Assembly: GCA_025655595.1 (NCBI GenBank)
Contig: JAHXIO010000001.1
Coordinates: forward strand, 1-64,000
From: Candidatus Thiodiazotropha sp. (ex Monitilora ramsayi)
Lineage (GTDB): Bacteria; Pseudomonadota; Gammaproteobacteria; Chromatiales; Chromatiaceae
Length of the DNA stretch: 64,000 nucleotides
Reading direction: 5' to 3'
Below are positions 8,870 through 20,884 of the stretch, piece by piece (the first letter of the stretch is position 1; each line of letters starts with the position of its first letter). The translations under genes were made by a program, and so were the position numbers. The notes below the pieces were generated by a model, which saw only the letters and a program-made list of their open reading frames with translations, was not told where the DNA came from and did no database searches.

Positions 8870-10411
8870 TTACCAGGTATGGTTGGCCTTGAAGTCCTTC
8901 AGCGCATCGTGCAGAGCCTGCTCGATCTCGGCATTGTAGTCGCCGGTCTCGTTCATCTTGTCCATCAGCTCTTTCTGGCTACTCTTCATGTAACCCTGCA
9001 ATGAGGCTTCAAAATCAACCACTTTACCGACATCCACATCGTCAAGATAACCTTCATTGGCTGCAAACAGCGTGACGGCCATGCCTGCAATCGAAAGCGG
9101 AGAGTACTGAGCCTGCTTCATCAACTCAGTCACTCGCTCACCACGTTCGAGCTGCTTACGAGTCGCCTCATCGAGATCGGAGGCGAATTGGGAGAAGGCC
9201 GCCAGCTCACGAAACTGGGCCAAGGCCAGTCGAACACCGCCGCCCAACTTCTTGATGATCTTGGTCTGGGCCGCACCACCCACACGGGAGACCGACAGAC
9301 CGGCGTTGATGGCCGGGCGGATACCGGCATTGAACAGATCCGCCTCGAGAAAGATCTGACCGTCGGTGATCGAGATAACGTTGGTCGGTACGAAGGCCGA
9401 CACGTCGCCCGCCTGCGTTTCGATGATCGGCAAAGCGGTCAGTGAACCGGTCTGGCCCTTGACCTTGCCGCCGGTTTTCTTCTCCACGTAGTCCGCGTTG
9501 ACCCTGGCGGAGCGCTCCAGCAAACGGGAGTGAAGATAGAAGACGTCACCTGGATAGGCCTCTCGACCCGGAGGACGACGCAGCAACAGGGAGACCTGAC
9601 GATAGGCCCAGGCCTGTTTGGTCAGATCGTCGTAGATGATCAGTGCGTCCTGACCGATATCCCGGAAGTACTCACCCATGGTGCAGCCGGAGTAGGGGGC
9701 CAGGAACTGCATGGCCGCAGAATCTGCTGCCGGCGCCGCCACGATGATGGTGTGCTCCATGGCATCATGCTCTTCCAGCTTGCGTACCACCTGCGCAATG
9801 GTGGAGTTCTTCTGGCCGACGGCAACGTAGATACATTTGATGCCGGTGCCTTTCTGATTGATGATGGCGTCGATAGCCACCGCCGACTTACCGGTCTGAC
9901 GGTCGCCGATGATCAGCTCACGCTGGCCGCGACCGATCGGCACCATGGCGTCGATCGCCTTGACACCGGTCTGCACCGGCTGGTCAACCGACTTACGTTC
10001 GATAACGCCCGGCGCGACCTTCTCGATCGGTGAGGTCTCATCGGCGGCGATGTCGCCTTTGCCGTCCAGAGGATTACCTAGCGAGTCGACCACGCGGCCC
10101 AGCAGGGCCTCGCCCACCGGCACCTCGAGTACGCGACCGGTACACTGTACGGCGTCGCCTTCACTCAAGTGCTTGTAGTCACCCAATACCACGGCGCCGA
10201 CTGAGTCGCGCTCCAGGTTGAGTGCCAAGCCGAAGGTGTTACCCGGGAACTCCAGCATCTCGTAGGACATGGCGTCCTCGAGACCGTGGATACGGGCAAT
10301 ACCGTCGGTCAGGCTGATGATCGTGCCCTCATTGCGGGCCTCGGTCTTAAGATCGAATTTCTCGATCTTGCTTTTGATCAGGTCACTGATCTCGGATGGA
10401 TTGAGTTGCAT
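8870..10411 (-). CDS. atpA: F1Fo ATP synthase subunit alpha
   Basis: Alpha is the non-catalytic nucleotide-binding subunit of F1. The P-loop GDRQTGKS lies near residue 170, and the alpha/beta signature [14 protein letters not shown] follows. I set the start at [13 protein letters not shown], the conserved N-terminus, giving 513 aa as in E. coli. A frame 29 codons longer exists but would run into atpH. Gene order H-A-G-D-C is canonical. Confidence 0.97.
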   Translation of the reverse strand: MQLNPSEISDLIKSKIEKFDLKTEARNEGTIISLTDGIARIHGLEDAMSYEMLEFPGNTFGLALNLERDSVGAVVLGDYKHLSEGDAVQCTGRVLEVPVGEALLGRVVDSLGNPLDGKGDIAADETSPIEKVAPGVIERKSVDQPVQTGVKAIDAMVPIGRGQRELIIGDRQTGKSAVAIDAIINQKGTGIKCIYVAVGQKNSTIAQVVRKLEEHDAMEHTIIVAAPAADSAAMQFLAPYSGCTMGEYFRDIGQDALIIYDDLTKQAWAYRQVSLLLRRPPGREAYPGDVFYLHSRLLERSARVNADYVEKKTGGKVKGQTGSLTALPIIETQAGDVSAFVPTNVISITDGQIFLEADLFNAGIRPAINAGLSVSRVGGAAQTKIIKKLGGGVRLALAQFRELAAFSQFASDLDEATRKQLERGERVTELMKQAQYSPLSIAGMAVTLFAANEGYLDDVDVGKVVDFEASLQGYMKSSQKELMDKMNETGDYNAEIEQALHDALKDFKANHTW

Positions 10412-10424
10412 GATGGCTTCTCGC

Positions 10425-10964
10425 TTAGATTCCCAATTCGTTCGCCAGTTGCTGCAGTTGTCCACGGACAGAGCCGTCGATAACCATGTCGCCCGCACGG
10501 ATGTGAATACCGCCGATCAGATCGGGGTCTTTTTCACTGGTGATGGTGACGTCGCGTCCCAACTTGGCCTTTAAGGCTTCGGCAATGAGTTTTTCCTGCG
10601 CCGCATCGAGGGCGAAGGCAGAGGTGACGTGCACCTTGCTGATACGCTCTTTGTCCGCTTTCAGCTCTTCAAAGAGTGCGTCGATCTCCGGCAGCACCGT
10701 GAGTCGGCCGTTCTCGACCAACACCTTGATCAGATTGCCGCCCTCTTCGTCGACTTTGTCGCCCACGATCTCCAGCAGCAGTGACACCAGGGCGTCCTGC
10801 TCGACCAGCGGATTACCGACGATCGGGGCCATCTCCTCGCTCTCCACCACCGTGGTGAGAAAGCTCAGCATATCGGACCAGACGTCGAGCTTGCCGCTCT
10901 CTTCAGCGCGTGCAAACACCGCTTCGGCGTAGGGTCGGGCAATAGTGGTTGCTTCACCTGCCAT
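10425..10964 (-). CDS. atpH: F1Fo ATP synthase subunit delta
   Basis: Delta joins the peripheral stalk to the top of F1. The N-terminal segment ([20 protein letters not shown]) and the C-terminal signature [20 protein letters not shown] identify it. The length of 179 aa is normal. It starts nine bases after atpF. Confidence 0.96.
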   Translation of the reverse strand: MAGEATTIARPYAEAVFARAEESGKLDVWSDMLSFLTTVVESEEMAPIVGNPLVEQDALVSLLLEIVGDKVDEEGGNLIKVLVENGRLTVLPEIDALFEELKADKERISKVHVTSAFALDAAQEKLIAEALKAKLGRDVTITSEKDPDLIGGIHIRAGDMVIDGSVRGQLQQLANELGI

Positions 10965-10973
10965 GATTCCGCC

Positions 10974-11444
10974 TTAAATCTCTTGTGCCAGCTCGTTGAC
11001 GATGTTTTTGTGCGCCGCTGCGTTGATCTCCTTGCGGAGGATCTTCTCAGCACCGGCCACGGCCAGTTCGCCGATCTTCTCACGCAGGTGCTCACGAGCG
11101 CGGTTTGACTCCTGCTCGATCTCTGCCTGTGCGGCGGTCAGGATACGCTCGCCTTCGGTGCGTGCGGTGTCCTTTGACTCATCGACAATTTCGGCTGCCC
11201 GTTTCTGCGCCTGAGCCACGATCTCAGCTGCCTGTGATTTGGCTTCGTGCAGAACGTCCTTGGCCCGCTCTTTCGCAAGCTCCTGTTCGTGCTGTCCGCG
11301 CTCGGCGGCGGCAAGGCCATCGGCTATCTCTTTTTTGCGGGTCTCCAGCGCACCCATAATCGGGGTCCAGATAAATTTCATCGTGAACCACACGAACACC
11401 GCAAATGTGAGCAGCTGACCTATAAGCGTCAGATTGATGTTCAT
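10974..11444 (-). CDS. atpF: F1Fo ATP synthase subunit b
   Basis: Subunit b is the peripheral stalk. One N-terminal membrane helix (about residues 5-27, [20 protein letters not shown]) is followed by a long charged coiled coil full of Ala, Glu, Lys and Arg, which dimerises. The length of 156 aa matches E. coli. It lies between atpE and atpH. Confidence 0.97.
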   Translation of the reverse strand: MNINLTLIGQLLTFAVFVWFTMKFIWTPIMGALETRKKEIADGLAAAERGQHEQELAKERAKDVLHEAKSQAAEIVAQAQKRAAEIVDESKDTARTEGERILTAAQAEIEQESNRAREHLREKIGELAVAGAEKILRKEINAAAHKNIVNELAQEI

Positions 11445-11499
11445 CCCGGAATTACCTCTCGTTGGACGAGATGATAGAGAGTTCGCTCAATGGCCCGGA

Positions 11500-11760
<261 letters not shown>

Positions 11761-11771
11761 TTAAAAGTTAA

Positions 11772-13026
<1,255 letters not shown>

Positions 13027-13073
13027 CCCGGTTTCCCGGCACCCCATTAGAGCCTTACCAGCAAGGTCGGGGG

Positions 13074-13102
13074 AGTATAAGGGTTCTGATATATAAGGTC
13101 AA
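13074..13102 (-). promoter_or_regulatory. Sigma70 promoter of the atp operon
   Basis: On the minus strand TTGACC (13102-13097) and TATACT (13079-13074) are separated by exactly 17 bases, very close to the sigma70 consensus. Transcription would start near 13067 and enter atpI after a short leader. It lies in the gap between parB and atpI, so the ATP synthase genes need not depend on parAB transcription. Confidence 0.75.
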
Positions 13103-13132
13103 AGGATAGGTGATAAAAATTTATTAATAGAT

Positions 13133-14011
13133 CTATTTGATATGATCAATAATGCCTTCCAGCTCGTCGAGGCTGTTGTATCCAATCACCAATTTGCCTT
13201 TACCCTTCGCACCCTGCTGTAGATCGACCTTCGCCCCGAGTCGCTCGGAGAGGTCATTCACCAGTCGTCGGATGTCCGGATCCGTCTGCGCCGGTTGGCG
13301 CGCAGGCTTGGGCGAGTCCGCCTCGCCCTGCAGGCGTCTGACCAGCCGCTCCGTCTCCCGCACAGAGAGCCCCTGCCTCACCACCTGCTCGGCGGCCTTA
13401 CTCTGCAACTCGCCCTTCAGGCCGAGCAGTGAGCGTGCATGACCCATCTCCAAACGCCGACTCTCCACCAATCCCTTCACGTCTTCGTTCAGTTCCAGCA
13501 GACGCAGCAGATTGGTCACCGTGGTGCGGGACTTGCCCACGGCCTTGGCCACCTCCTGGTGGGTGAGGCCGAATTCATGCAACAGACGGCTCAGCGCATT
13601 GGCCTCTTCCAGGGGATTGAGGTCCTCCCGCTGGATATTTTCGATCAGGCCCATGGCCATGGCGCCCTCTTCGGTGACCTCCTTGATTACCACCGGGATC
13701 TCGTCCAGACCGGCCTGTTGGGTCGCGCGCCAACGGCGTTCGCCTGCGATCAGTTCATAACGCCCGTTCTCCACGGGACGCACCACCACCGGCTGGATCA
13801 CACCCTGGGCAGTGATCGACTCGGCCAGTTCGTGCATGGCATCGGGATCGAATTCCCGTCTGGGCTGATAGCGGCCTCGCTGGATCAGATCCACCGGCAG
13901 CCGGGTGAGACTGCTTTCGCCACCGGAACCCGTATTCGTCTCAGGTTCGCTCTGCGCACCGCCCAAGAGTGCGTCGAGCCCACGTCCGAGTCCTCTCTTT
14001 TTTGCCGCCAT
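13133..14011 (-). CDS. parB: Chromosome partition protein ParB (CTP-dependent clamp)
   Basis: ParB binds parS, loads as a sliding clamp and partners ParA in origin segregation. Visible parts are the CTP-binding motifs GERRWRA and ENIQRED (about residues 90-150), the helix-turn-helix LTHQEVAKAVGKSRTTVTNLL and a C-terminal dimerisation domain ending in ELEGIIDHIK. The length is 292 aa. It lies 13 bases after parA. Its targets are likely the two parS sites inside recF in this window. Confidence 0.97.
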   Translation of the reverse strand: MAAKKRGLGRGLDALLGGAQSEPETNTGSGGESSLTRLPVDLIQRGRYQPRREFDPDAMHELAESITAQGVIQPVVVRPVENGRYELIAGERRWRATQQAGLDEIPVVIKEVTEEGAMAMGLIENIQREDLNPLEEANALSRLLHEFGLTHQEVAKAVGKSRTTVTNLLRLLELNEDVKGLVESRRLEMGHARSLLGLKGELQSKAAEQVVRQGLSVRETERLVRRLQGEADSPKPARQPAQTDPDIRRLVNDLSERLGAKVDLQQGAKGKGKLVIGYNSLDELEGIIDHIK

Positions 14012-14024
14012 TGGTTCTCTTCCG

Positions 14025-14816
14025 TTATGTCACAGGTGTCCCGGCTTCACGCAGTCGGTGTCTGCGCAGCAGTTCGCTGGCCAGCGCGAGATAGGCCGTA
14101 GCGCCCCGGGAGGATTTATCGTAGAGCAATATGGGGATGCCGTGGCTCGGCGCTTCGGCAACCCGGACATTGCGCGGAATAATGGTATTAAAGACCGCGT
14201 CCTTGAAATGGGATAGCAACTGACCCGAAACATCCACCGCCAGATTGTTACGCGGATCGTGCATGGTCCTCAGGAATCCCTCGATCTGCAGCGACTGATT
14301 GAGATGGCCGCGGATCTGCTCCACGGTGCTCATCAGGGCAGAGAGCCCTTCGAGGGCATAGTATTCCGTTTGAATCGGAATCAGGACGCCGTCGGCGGCA
14401 ACCAGCGCGTTCAGGGTCAGCATATTCAGGGAAGGCGGGCAGTCGACCAGGATATAGTCGTAGTCCTCTTTCAATGCGGAGAGGGCGAGATCGAGCCGTT
14501 TCTCGCGCATGGAGCTGTTCATCAACCCCACTTCCGCCGCGGTCAGGTCGGCGTTTGCGGGCATCACGTCGTACCCGGCATCCGGTGTCCGCTGTACCGC
14601 CTCTCTGGGCTGAGCGTCGCCCAGCAACACCTCGCAGCTGGAGCGCTCGAGGCTGTGCTTGTCGATACCGCTGCCCATGCTGGCGTTGCCCTGGGGATCC
14701 ATATCCACCAGCAAGACCTTTTTTTTCATTGCCGCCAGGGAGGCCGCCAGGTTCACCGTGGTGGTGGTTTTGCCGACGCCGCCCTTCTGGTTGGCTACTG
14801 AGATGGTGTATCCCAT
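14025..14816 (-). CDS. parA: Chromosome partition ATPase ParA (Soj)
   Basis: ParA is a DNA-binding ATPase that moves ParB-parS complexes. The deviant Walker A motif KGGVGKTTT is at residues 10-18, and [12 protein letters not shown] and [11 protein letters not shown] (Walker B) follow. At 263 aa it is the small chromosomal type without a regulatory N-terminal domain. It is cotranscribed with parB. Upstream lies a 308-base gap holding a repeat pair. Confidence 0.97.
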   Translation of the reverse strand: MGYTISVANQKGGVGKTTTTVNLAASLAAMKKKVLLVDMDPQGNASMGSGIDKHSLERSSCEVLLGDAQPREAVQRTPDAGYDVMPANADLTAAEVGLMNSSMREKRLDLALSALKEDYDYILVDCPPSLNMLTLNALVAADGVLIPIQTEYYALEGLSALMSTVEQIRGHLNQSLQIEGFLRTMHDPRNNLAVDVSGQLLSHFKDAVFNTIIPRNVRVAEAPSHGIPILLYDKSSRGATAYLALASELLRRHRLREAGTPVT

Positions 14817-14967
14817 GTTCTTTTCTACTTGATTCCGCTCCGACGGGAGCCGCCTATCATAAACCGAGGAATGGGCAGAGCGATACTCTTCTGATGCGAC
14901 AAGGCCTACAGGGCTTCCAGTTTATTAGCCTTACAGATGAATATAACGATAAAAAACCAATGGAGCG

Positions 14968-15074
14968 TCCCCTCTCCCCTCAGGGAGAAGGTCAGGTTGA
15001 GGGGAGTAATAAAAACAAGATGTTGGAATGTTTAATTCCCTCACTCTAACCTTAACCCCGGGGGAGAGGGGAGA
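14968..15074. repeat. Two inverted copies of a C-rich intergenic repeat
   Basis: Copy 1 (14968-15005) begins TCCCCTCTCCCC and ends TTGAGGGGA. Copy 2 (15036-15074), read on the opposite strand, begins TCTCCCCTCTCCCC and ends GTGAGGGAA. About 30 A+T-rich bases separate them, so the pair can fold into a large hairpin. Each copy has the internal dyad CCCTCTCC/GGGAGA. The type resembles the CCCTCTCC...GGAGAGGG palindromes scattered between genes of many proteobacteria. The rest of the 14817-15124 gap shows no gene. Confidence 0.7.
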
Positions 15075-15124
15075 TGTGGCGAAAACTTGTGTACCCGGTT
15101 ATCGGGATCAGGCCTTTCTCCGCA

Positions 15125-15769
15125 TCACTCCGAAGGTGAAAACCGGATCAGACAGCGTTGACCCTCTGTGTAGGGGACCTGCAGGGGAATCACCCGGCAG
15201 CCAAGTTTACTGTCGAAGGATTCGAGTTCTGCCTGAGGTACGTTACCCTTCATCGCCAGCAGCACGGTATCGCTGCGCCGCAGACCGGCGGTCAGATCAA
15301 ACATGTTGGGCAGGGAGGTGAAGGCACGCGAGATCAGCGTGTCAAAACCGGTTTCCGGCTGGTAGGCTTCAACCCTTGCATGTACGGCCTCCACGTTCTT
15401 CAGTCCCAGCTCCAGGACGGCCTGGCGCACAAAGCGAATCTTCTTGTTGTTGCTGTCGAGGAGGACAAATTCGATCTGCGGCCTGATCACCGCCAGGGGT
15501 ATGCCGGGCAGACCCGGACCCGTACCCATATCGAGACAACGGTCCCCCTCCAAGTGAGGCGCAACAGCCAGACTGTCGAGCAGATGCCTTGCCACCATCT
15601 CCAGCGGATCACGTACCGCTGTCAGATTGTAGGCCCGGTTCCACTTGGCCAATAGGGCGAGAAATTGCAGCAGTTTCTCCGACTGCTCATCCGTCAGGGA
15701 GAGATCGAGCATCCCAGCACCTTGCAGCAACCGCTCCCGGCAGGCGCGCTCATCGAATCTGCCTGCCAT
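15125..15769 (-). CDS. rsmG: 16S rRNA (guanine527-N7)-methyltransferase
   Basis: RsmG methylates G527 of 16S rRNA using SAM. The SAM motif LDMGTGPGLPGIPLAV lies near residue 80, and NRAYNLTAVRDP and SRAFTSLP are family signatures. The length of 214 aa is normal. Its ATG overlaps the TGA of mnmG by one base, so the two are translationally coupled. Confidence 0.96.
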   Translation of the reverse strand: MAGRFDERACRERLLQGAGMLDLSLTDEQSEKLLQFLALLAKWNRAYNLTAVRDPLEMVARHLLDSLAVAPHLEGDRCLDMGTGPGLPGIPLAVIRPQIEFVLLDSNNKKIRFVRQAVLELGLKNVEAVHARVEAYQPETGFDTLISRAFTSLPNMFDLTAGLRRSDTVLLAMKGNVPQAELESFDSKLGCRVIPLQVPYTEGQRCLIRFSPSE

Positions 15770-17643
15770 CAGGCGGAACGCTTTTTCAGATGAATCAGCA
15801 GCAGAGAGATGGCTGCCGGCGTCACGCCGGGAATGCGCCCGGCCTGCCCCAGCGTCTCAGGCCGGTGACGCTGAAACTTCTCGCGCACCTCGGCGGAGAG
15901 GCCGTGCACGCCGCTGTAGTCCAAGTTCTCGGGCAGGGCGACCGACTCGCTGGCCCGGTGTTTTTCGATCTCATCCTTCTGGCGATCGATATAGCCGGCA
16001 TATTTTGCCTGCACTTCCAGCTGCTCGACCACCTGACCGTCCGCCACGCCGGGTCCCATGCGCGGCAGTTCCATCAATTGACAATAGGAGACATTGGGCC
16101 GCGCCAAGAGATTCAAACCATTGGCCTCTTTGGAGAGCGGGGCGCCCAGGGTCTGCTCGGCCGCTTCCGGCGAGAGATCCTGGGGCCGCAACCAGATGCC
16201 CCCGAGGCGTTGCTGCTCCTGCGCGATTGTTTCACGCTTCTCACTGAATCGTTGCCAGCGCTGATCATCGACCAGGCCAAGCTTCCGGCCCGACTCGGTC
16301 AGACGGAGATCCGCATTATCCTCCCGCAGCAACAGCCGGTATTCAGCCCGGCTGGTAAACATCCGATAGGGCTCGATGGTGCCCCGGGTGATCAGGTCAT
16401 CAACCATCACCCCCAGATAGGCCTCGTCACGGCGGGGTGTCCAAGCCGCCTCTTCGCGGCTGTAGCGGACCGCGTTGAGTCCCGCCAGCAGCCCCTGCGC
16501 GGCGGCCTCTTCATAGCCGGTGGTGCCGTTGATCTGACCGGCAAAGAAGAGCCCCTGGATAAACTTCGTCTCCAGCGAGGCCTTCAGATCCCTCGGATCG
16601 AAGAAGTCGTACTCGATGGCATAGCCGGGCCGGGTGATATGGGCCTGCTCGAACCCCTTCATGGATCTCACCAGGGCGTACTGGGTATCGAAGGGCAGGC
16701 TGGTGGAGATGCCGTTGGGATAGATCTCGTGGGTATCCAACCCCTCGGGCTCGATGAAGATCTGGTGCGAATTCTTATCCGCAAAGCGAACGATCTTATC
16801 CTCGATGGAGGGGCAGTAGCGGGGACCCACACCCTCGATCACGCCGGTATACATGGGCGAGCGGGAGAGGCCACCGCGGATGATCTCGTGGGTCTGCTCA
16901 TTGGTATGCGTGATGTGACAACAGACCTGTCGCGGGTGCTGCTCCTGTGTGCCGAGGAAAGAGAACACAGGCGTCGGCTCATCACCCGGCTGCGCTTGCA
17001 GTTTGCTGTAGTCGATAGTGCGACCGTCGATGCGCGGCGGCGTACCTGTCTTCAGTCTTTCCACCCGAAAGGGGAGCTCCCGCAGACGCCTGGAAAGAGC
17101 GTTGGATGGCGGATCTCCAGCGCGTCCCCCCTCATGATTGGACAGCCCGATATGAATACGCCCGCCGAGAAAGGTTCCCACCGTGAGGACCACCGCCTCG
17201 GCGCGGAACTTCAAACCCATCTGCGTTGCCACACCCACAACCCTGTCGTTTTCCACCAGCAGGTCGTCCACCGCCTGTTGAAATAGCTGCAGGTTGGGTT
17301 GGTTCTCCAGCGCATGACGAATGGCTGCTTTATAGCGGACCCGGTCGGCTTGGGCGCGGGTGGCGCGCACCGCCGGTCCTTTGCGGGAGTTGAGAATACG
17401 AAATTGAATGCCGCCCAGATCGGCCGCCTGTGCCATGATACCGCCCAGGGCATCGATCTCTTTGACCAGGTGACCCTTGCCGATACCGCCAATGGCGGGA
17501 TTGCAGCTCATCTGACCCAGGGTCTCGATATTGTGGCTAAGCAGCAGGGTACGGGCACCCATGCGGGCCGCGGCCAGCGCCGCTTCGGTACCGGCGTGGC
17601 CGCCACCCACCACAATGATGTCAAAACTGTTGGCGTAAAACAT
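15769..17643 (-). CDS. mnmG: tRNA U34 carboxymethylaminomethyl synthesis enzyme MnmG (GidA)
   Basis: With MnmE, this FAD enzyme installs the cmnm5 group on the wobble uridine of several tRNAs. The FAD motif [12 protein letters not shown] is at about residues 11-22. The signature [20 protein letters not shown] follows, and the C-terminal helical domain binds MnmE. The length of 624 aa is standard. Its partner mnmE lies at 33009-34355, on the far side of the MoxR block. Confidence 0.97.
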   Translation of the reverse strand: MFYANSFDIIVVGGGHAGTEAALAAARMGARTLLLSHNIETLGQMSCNPAIGGIGKGHLVKEIDALGGIMAQAADLGGIQFRILNSRKGPAVRATRAQADRVRYKAAIRHALENQPNLQLFQQAVDDLLVENDRVVGVATQMGLKFRAEAVVLTVGTFLGGRIHIGLSNHEGGRAGDPPSNALSRRLRELPFRVERLKTGTPPRIDGRTIDYSKLQAQPGDEPTPVFSFLGTQEQHPRQVCCHITHTNEQTHEIIRGGLSRSPMYTGVIEGVGPRYCPSIEDKIVRFADKNSHQIFIEPEGLDTHEIYPNGISTSLPFDTQYALVRSMKGFEQAHITRPGYAIEYDFFDPRDLKASLETKFIQGLFFAGQINGTTGYEEAAAQGLLAGLNAVRYSREEAAWTPRRDEAYLGVMVDDLITRGTIEPYRMFTSRAEYRLLLREDNADLRLTESGRKLGLVDDQRWQRFSEKRETIAQEQQRLGGIWLRPQDLSPEAAEQTLGAPLSKEANGLNLLARPNVSYCQLMELPRMGPGVADGQVVEQLEVQAKYAGYIDRQKDEIEKHRASESVALPENLDYSGVHGLSAEVREKFQRHRPETLGQAGRIPGVTPAAISLLLIHLKKRSA

Positions 17644-17721
17644 ATCTGTCAGAAACTCTGGGTTAATGAAGCGGCTATTTTAGCCGATAAGGGCAACAGC
17701 AGTTAGGTTGGAACAAGAAAA

Positions 17722-18639
17722 ATGCATGCGGAACTAAAACGAGTCATCGAGACGGCGGGCGAGATTCTGCTCGGTAAAACAGAAGTGATCAAGTTGTCGC
17801 TGGCCTGCCTGCTGGCCCGCGGTCACCTGTTGATCGAAGACTTGCCCGGGGTCGGCAAGACTACCCTGGCCCATACCCTGGCCCACCTGCTCGGTCTCCA
17901 CTATCAACGAATTCAATTCACCAGTGACATGCTGCCTGCCGACATCATCGGGGTCTCCGTCTACCAGCAGAAGGAGCAACGGTTTCAGTTCCATCCGGGC
18001 CCCGTGTTTGCGCAGCTGGTGCTGGCCGATGAGATCAACCGTGCCACTCCCAAAGCCCAGAGCGCACTGCTGGAAGCGATGGAGGAGCGACAGGTCACCG
18101 CCGACGGACAGCGGCACGGTCTGCCGGAGCCCTTCTTTGTCATCGCCACCCAGAACCCGCTACATCAGATCGGCACCTTTCCCCTGCCGGAGTCCCAACT
18201 CGATCGCTTTCTCATGCGCATCCCCATCGGTTATCCCGAGCGGAGCGCCGAGCGCACCCTGCTGACAGGGGAGGACCGGCGGGAGATGATCCAACGTCTG
18301 CCACCTGGCTTGAACACGGAACAACTGACTGCACTACAGAAAAAGGTCGGCCAGATTCACGTCGCCGATGCCCTGCTCGACTATTGTCAGGACATCCTGG
18401 CTCACACCCGCAACTCCACAGATTACCGGCACGGACTCTCACCCCGCGCAGGACTCGCCATGCTGCAAAGCGCCAAGGCGTGGGCTTTGATCGAAGGCCG
18501 CAATCAGGTTCTGCCGGAAGATCTTCAAGCGATACTTCCTGCTACAGTAGGTCACCGGCTACAGGCCACTGGTGAAATCACCAGCGAACAGCACGACAGC
18601 CTGGTGCAGACCCTGATGGAGGCGGTGCCGATTCCCTGA
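17722..18639 (+). CDS. MoxR-family AAA+ ATPase
   Basis: MoxR ATPases act as chaperones for maturation of complexes, usually with DUF58/VWA partner proteins. Walker A GVGKTTLAH is at about residue 44, Walker B VLADEINRA at about 108, and the sensor segment FFVIATQNPLHQIGTFPLPE follows. The 305-aa length is typical. The genes that usually come next (DUF58, transglutaminase) start 11 kb downstream at 29641, so the cluster is interrupted here. The 567 bases after its stop hold no gene; a small ATCATGT/ACATGAT stem at about 18729-18759 is the only structure I see. Confidence 0.92.
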   Translation: MHAELKRVIETAGEILLGKTEVIKLSLACLLARGHLLIEDLPGVGKTTLAHTLAHLLGLHYQRIQFTSDMLPADIIGVSVYQQKEQRFQFHPGPVFAQLVLADEINRATPKAQSALLEAMEERQVTADGQRHGLPEPFFVIATQNPLHQIGTFPLPESQLDRFLMRIPIGYPERSAERTLLTGEDRREMIQRLPPGLNTEQLTALQKKVGQIHVADALLDYCQDILAHTRNSTDYRHGLSPRAGLAMLQSAKAWALIEGRNQVLPEDLQAILPATVGHRLQATGEITSEQHDSLVQTLMEAVPIP

Positions 18640-19206
18640 ACTCGTAGGTTTGGCCAATCGGATCAAATCAAGGCGTGTGAAAAAACCTGTGTAAACGGCA
18701 GTCGGTAAATCTAATGAGTCAGTTCGTTATCATGTATGGGGAAGGGGCTCCCACATGATGACACAGTAGATTTTTATGCTTTTTCCAGCGGAACTTGACC
18801 GGTCTTTTTTCAGTCGATAGCCGGTTTATTTTCTGCATGGCATTAAAAATATTCTGCCAGGTTTCATTTTTTTACAAACAGATTCATTAATAGCTTCTTC
18901 CGGTTCACCAAAAAACCGAACGAGTTAAGCCACCTTCGACAAAGTTCCCAATTAGTGTCGCACAGTCACCTATTCGTCTTGCGCAGTCTATTATTTATCT
19001 TGGAACTACACTTTAGTGGTAACCGGGCATATCGCGAAGCCAAACGAAGAGATGGGGAAGCGTAGCTTATTATCCGCAGCCGTTTAGCTACAGTTGACCC
19101 ACTCAGTCAAAGAGAGACGCACATACCAATATAAAGAGGCGAAAGTCTGATCTATTGATGTCACATCATTCATGCATACGCCTTGCTGCGGCAACAGGTA
19201 ATCACC

Positions 19207-20757
19207 GTGATACTCAGATTCGCAGATATCGAAATCAACACCGACCGCTACGAATTGCGCAGAAATGGCGAACTGGTCGATGTTGAGCCCTTGGTTTTCG
19301 ATCTTCTGGTTCACTTTGTAAAACACGTCAACACCCTATTCACCCGCGATGAACTCATGGATGCCGTGTGGAGTGGTCGGGTTGTCTCCGATGCCACCGT
19401 GTCTGGCTGTATCAAATCCGCACGCAGAGCGCTGGGTGATAGCGGTGAAAAGCAACTCTACATCAAGACCGTTCATGGGCGGGGATTTCGTTTTATTGGT
19501 GATGTCAGCCAAGACCAACCACAGACTTTCACGGCAGAAACCACATCGACATACAAACAGACAAAACAGGCCGAACCATCGTTAATCGTATTACCGTTTA
19601 AATGCATTAACGGTATCCCTGAAATTAATGGTTTTGCTGAGGGACTGGTCGCCAATTTGGAGACTATACTCACCCGCATCCCGCTACTACGCATAAGCGC
19701 ACAGGCATCCGATTATGCTCACCGCAACCTCATGCCGACAGCCCGACAGATCCATGAGGAGATCGGCATTGACTATCTGCTTGAAGGCAATGTTCAGTTA
19801 CTGGGTGACCAGGTGCGGATCAACATCCAACTCATCGATGCGAAATCGGGCTTTAGGTTGTGGGCGGGACTATTCGAACATGCTCTGAATGAAATCAGCG
19901 GTGCTATCGATGGGGTTGTCATCGACATCCTATCCAAACTGGAACCACAATTGAATCGAGCCATATACCATAGCGTCTGTGCGTCTGAAGGCCCGCCCAG
20001 TGCCCGGGAGTTATACCTGGAGGCCAGTGGCATTTTGGCGTTAAAGGGGTGGCATTTGGATACTTTTCAGGAAGCGGCGGCACTGTTACGTAGAAGTTCG
20101 GATCAAGATCCGGCTTTTGCACTGGCCCCTGCTTATCTGTCGCTGATTCTGGCGTTGGGTCATCGGGTGGGTCTGCTTAGCCAATGGGAGCAGACAAAAG
20201 CGGAAGCCATTGAGGCCGCAGAGCACGCGTTGCAACTGGAAAATATGGATTCAACCGTACTCGGGTTTGCCGGTTGCGCGATGGCGGATCTGGGTCTGAT
20301 CAACCGATCTCTTCCCATACTCAAACATGCCGTTGAGCTAAACCCTGCAAATGCACAGGCCTGGGCCGCACTTGGCTCTGCCTATCTGATCGACAGGCAA
20401 CCGAAGCTCGCCATCAAGAACCTGACCCGGGGTATCGACATCAGTCCACTGGACAGCCGACTCTCAATCTGGGGAGCGCTGCTGGCGCTGGCACTGATGC
20501 AGAGCAATGACCTGGATGCGGCGCAGATCCAAGCTGAACTCGCCTGCCAGCGGGATGATCGAACCTATCTGTCCCGGGTCGTGCACGCTGCCGTGTTACT
20601 GCGTGGAAATAACCCTCAAGCGGCGTTACAGGCACTGACTGATGCCTACAGAATCAAGCCCGACCTCTCCGATATCGAGATCGATGCCCTGATTTCCGCC
20701 AAACTCGGCAAGCAGCTTCGAGCCTTGGCCGTTCAGACCGGGCAAAAGCCCGGTTGA
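19207..20757 (+). CDS. Winged-helix (OmpR-type) regulator with TolB-like and TPR domains
   Basis: The N-terminal 100 residues form a Trans_reg_C winged helix (ALGDSGEKQLYIKTVHGRGF is the recognition-helix and wing region). A TolB/FlgO-like domain follows (about 125-250, LIVLPFKCINGIPEINGFAE, with DYLLEGNVQLLGDQVRINIQL). TPR-type helices (about 265-500, LNPANAQAWAALGSAYL) complete the protein. No receiver domain and no clear membrane helix are present, unlike CadC. I use the GTG at 19207 (AGG eight bases upstream); a TTG 24 bases earlier is possible. It may regulate the methyltransferase and OsmC genes downstream on the same strand; its signal is unknown. Confidence 0.8.
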   Translation: MILRFADIEINTDRYELRRNGELVDVEPLVFDLLVHFVKHVNTLFTRDELMDAVWSGRVVSDATVSGCIKSARRALGDSGEKQLYIKTVHGRGFRFIGDVSQDQPQTFTAETTSTYKQTKQAEPSLIVLPFKCINGIPEINGFAEGLVANLETILTRIPLLRISAQASDYAHRNLMPTARQIHEEIGIDYLLEGNVQLLGDQVRINIQLIDAKSGFRLWAGLFEHALNEISGAIDGVVIDILSKLEPQLNRAIYHSVCASEGPPSARELYLEASGILALKGWHLDTFQEAAALLRRSSDQDPAFALAPAYLSLILALGHRVGLLSQWEQTKAEAIEAAEHALQLENMDSTVLGFAGCAMADLGLINRSLPILKHAVELNPANAQAWAALGSAYLIDRQPKLAIKNLTRGIDISPLDSRLSIWGALLALALMQSNDLDAAQIQAELACQRDDRTYLSRVVHAAVLLRGNNPQAALQALTDAYRIKPDLSDIEIDALISAKLGKQLRALAVQTGQKPG

Positions 20758-20884
20758 CCCTCTACACAAAATCCCCACAAAAAAGCCAAAGTCCCCACAA
20801 GCGGAACACCCCTGCCTTCTCTAGCATTACCTTCAGTTGGATGAAAACCAACAGCACTACTCAATCAATACCGTGGAGATAATC

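Noticed and set aside
15589-17286. 565-codon plus-strand frame across mnmG
   Set aside because: It is antisense to a full-length conserved gene, has no family resemblance or ribosome site, and follows from G+C-rich codon bias.
18729-18759. ATCATGT/ACATGAT stem as a MoxR terminator
   Set aside because: The stem is short, far from the stop codon and has no T tract, so I mention it only in the gene entry.
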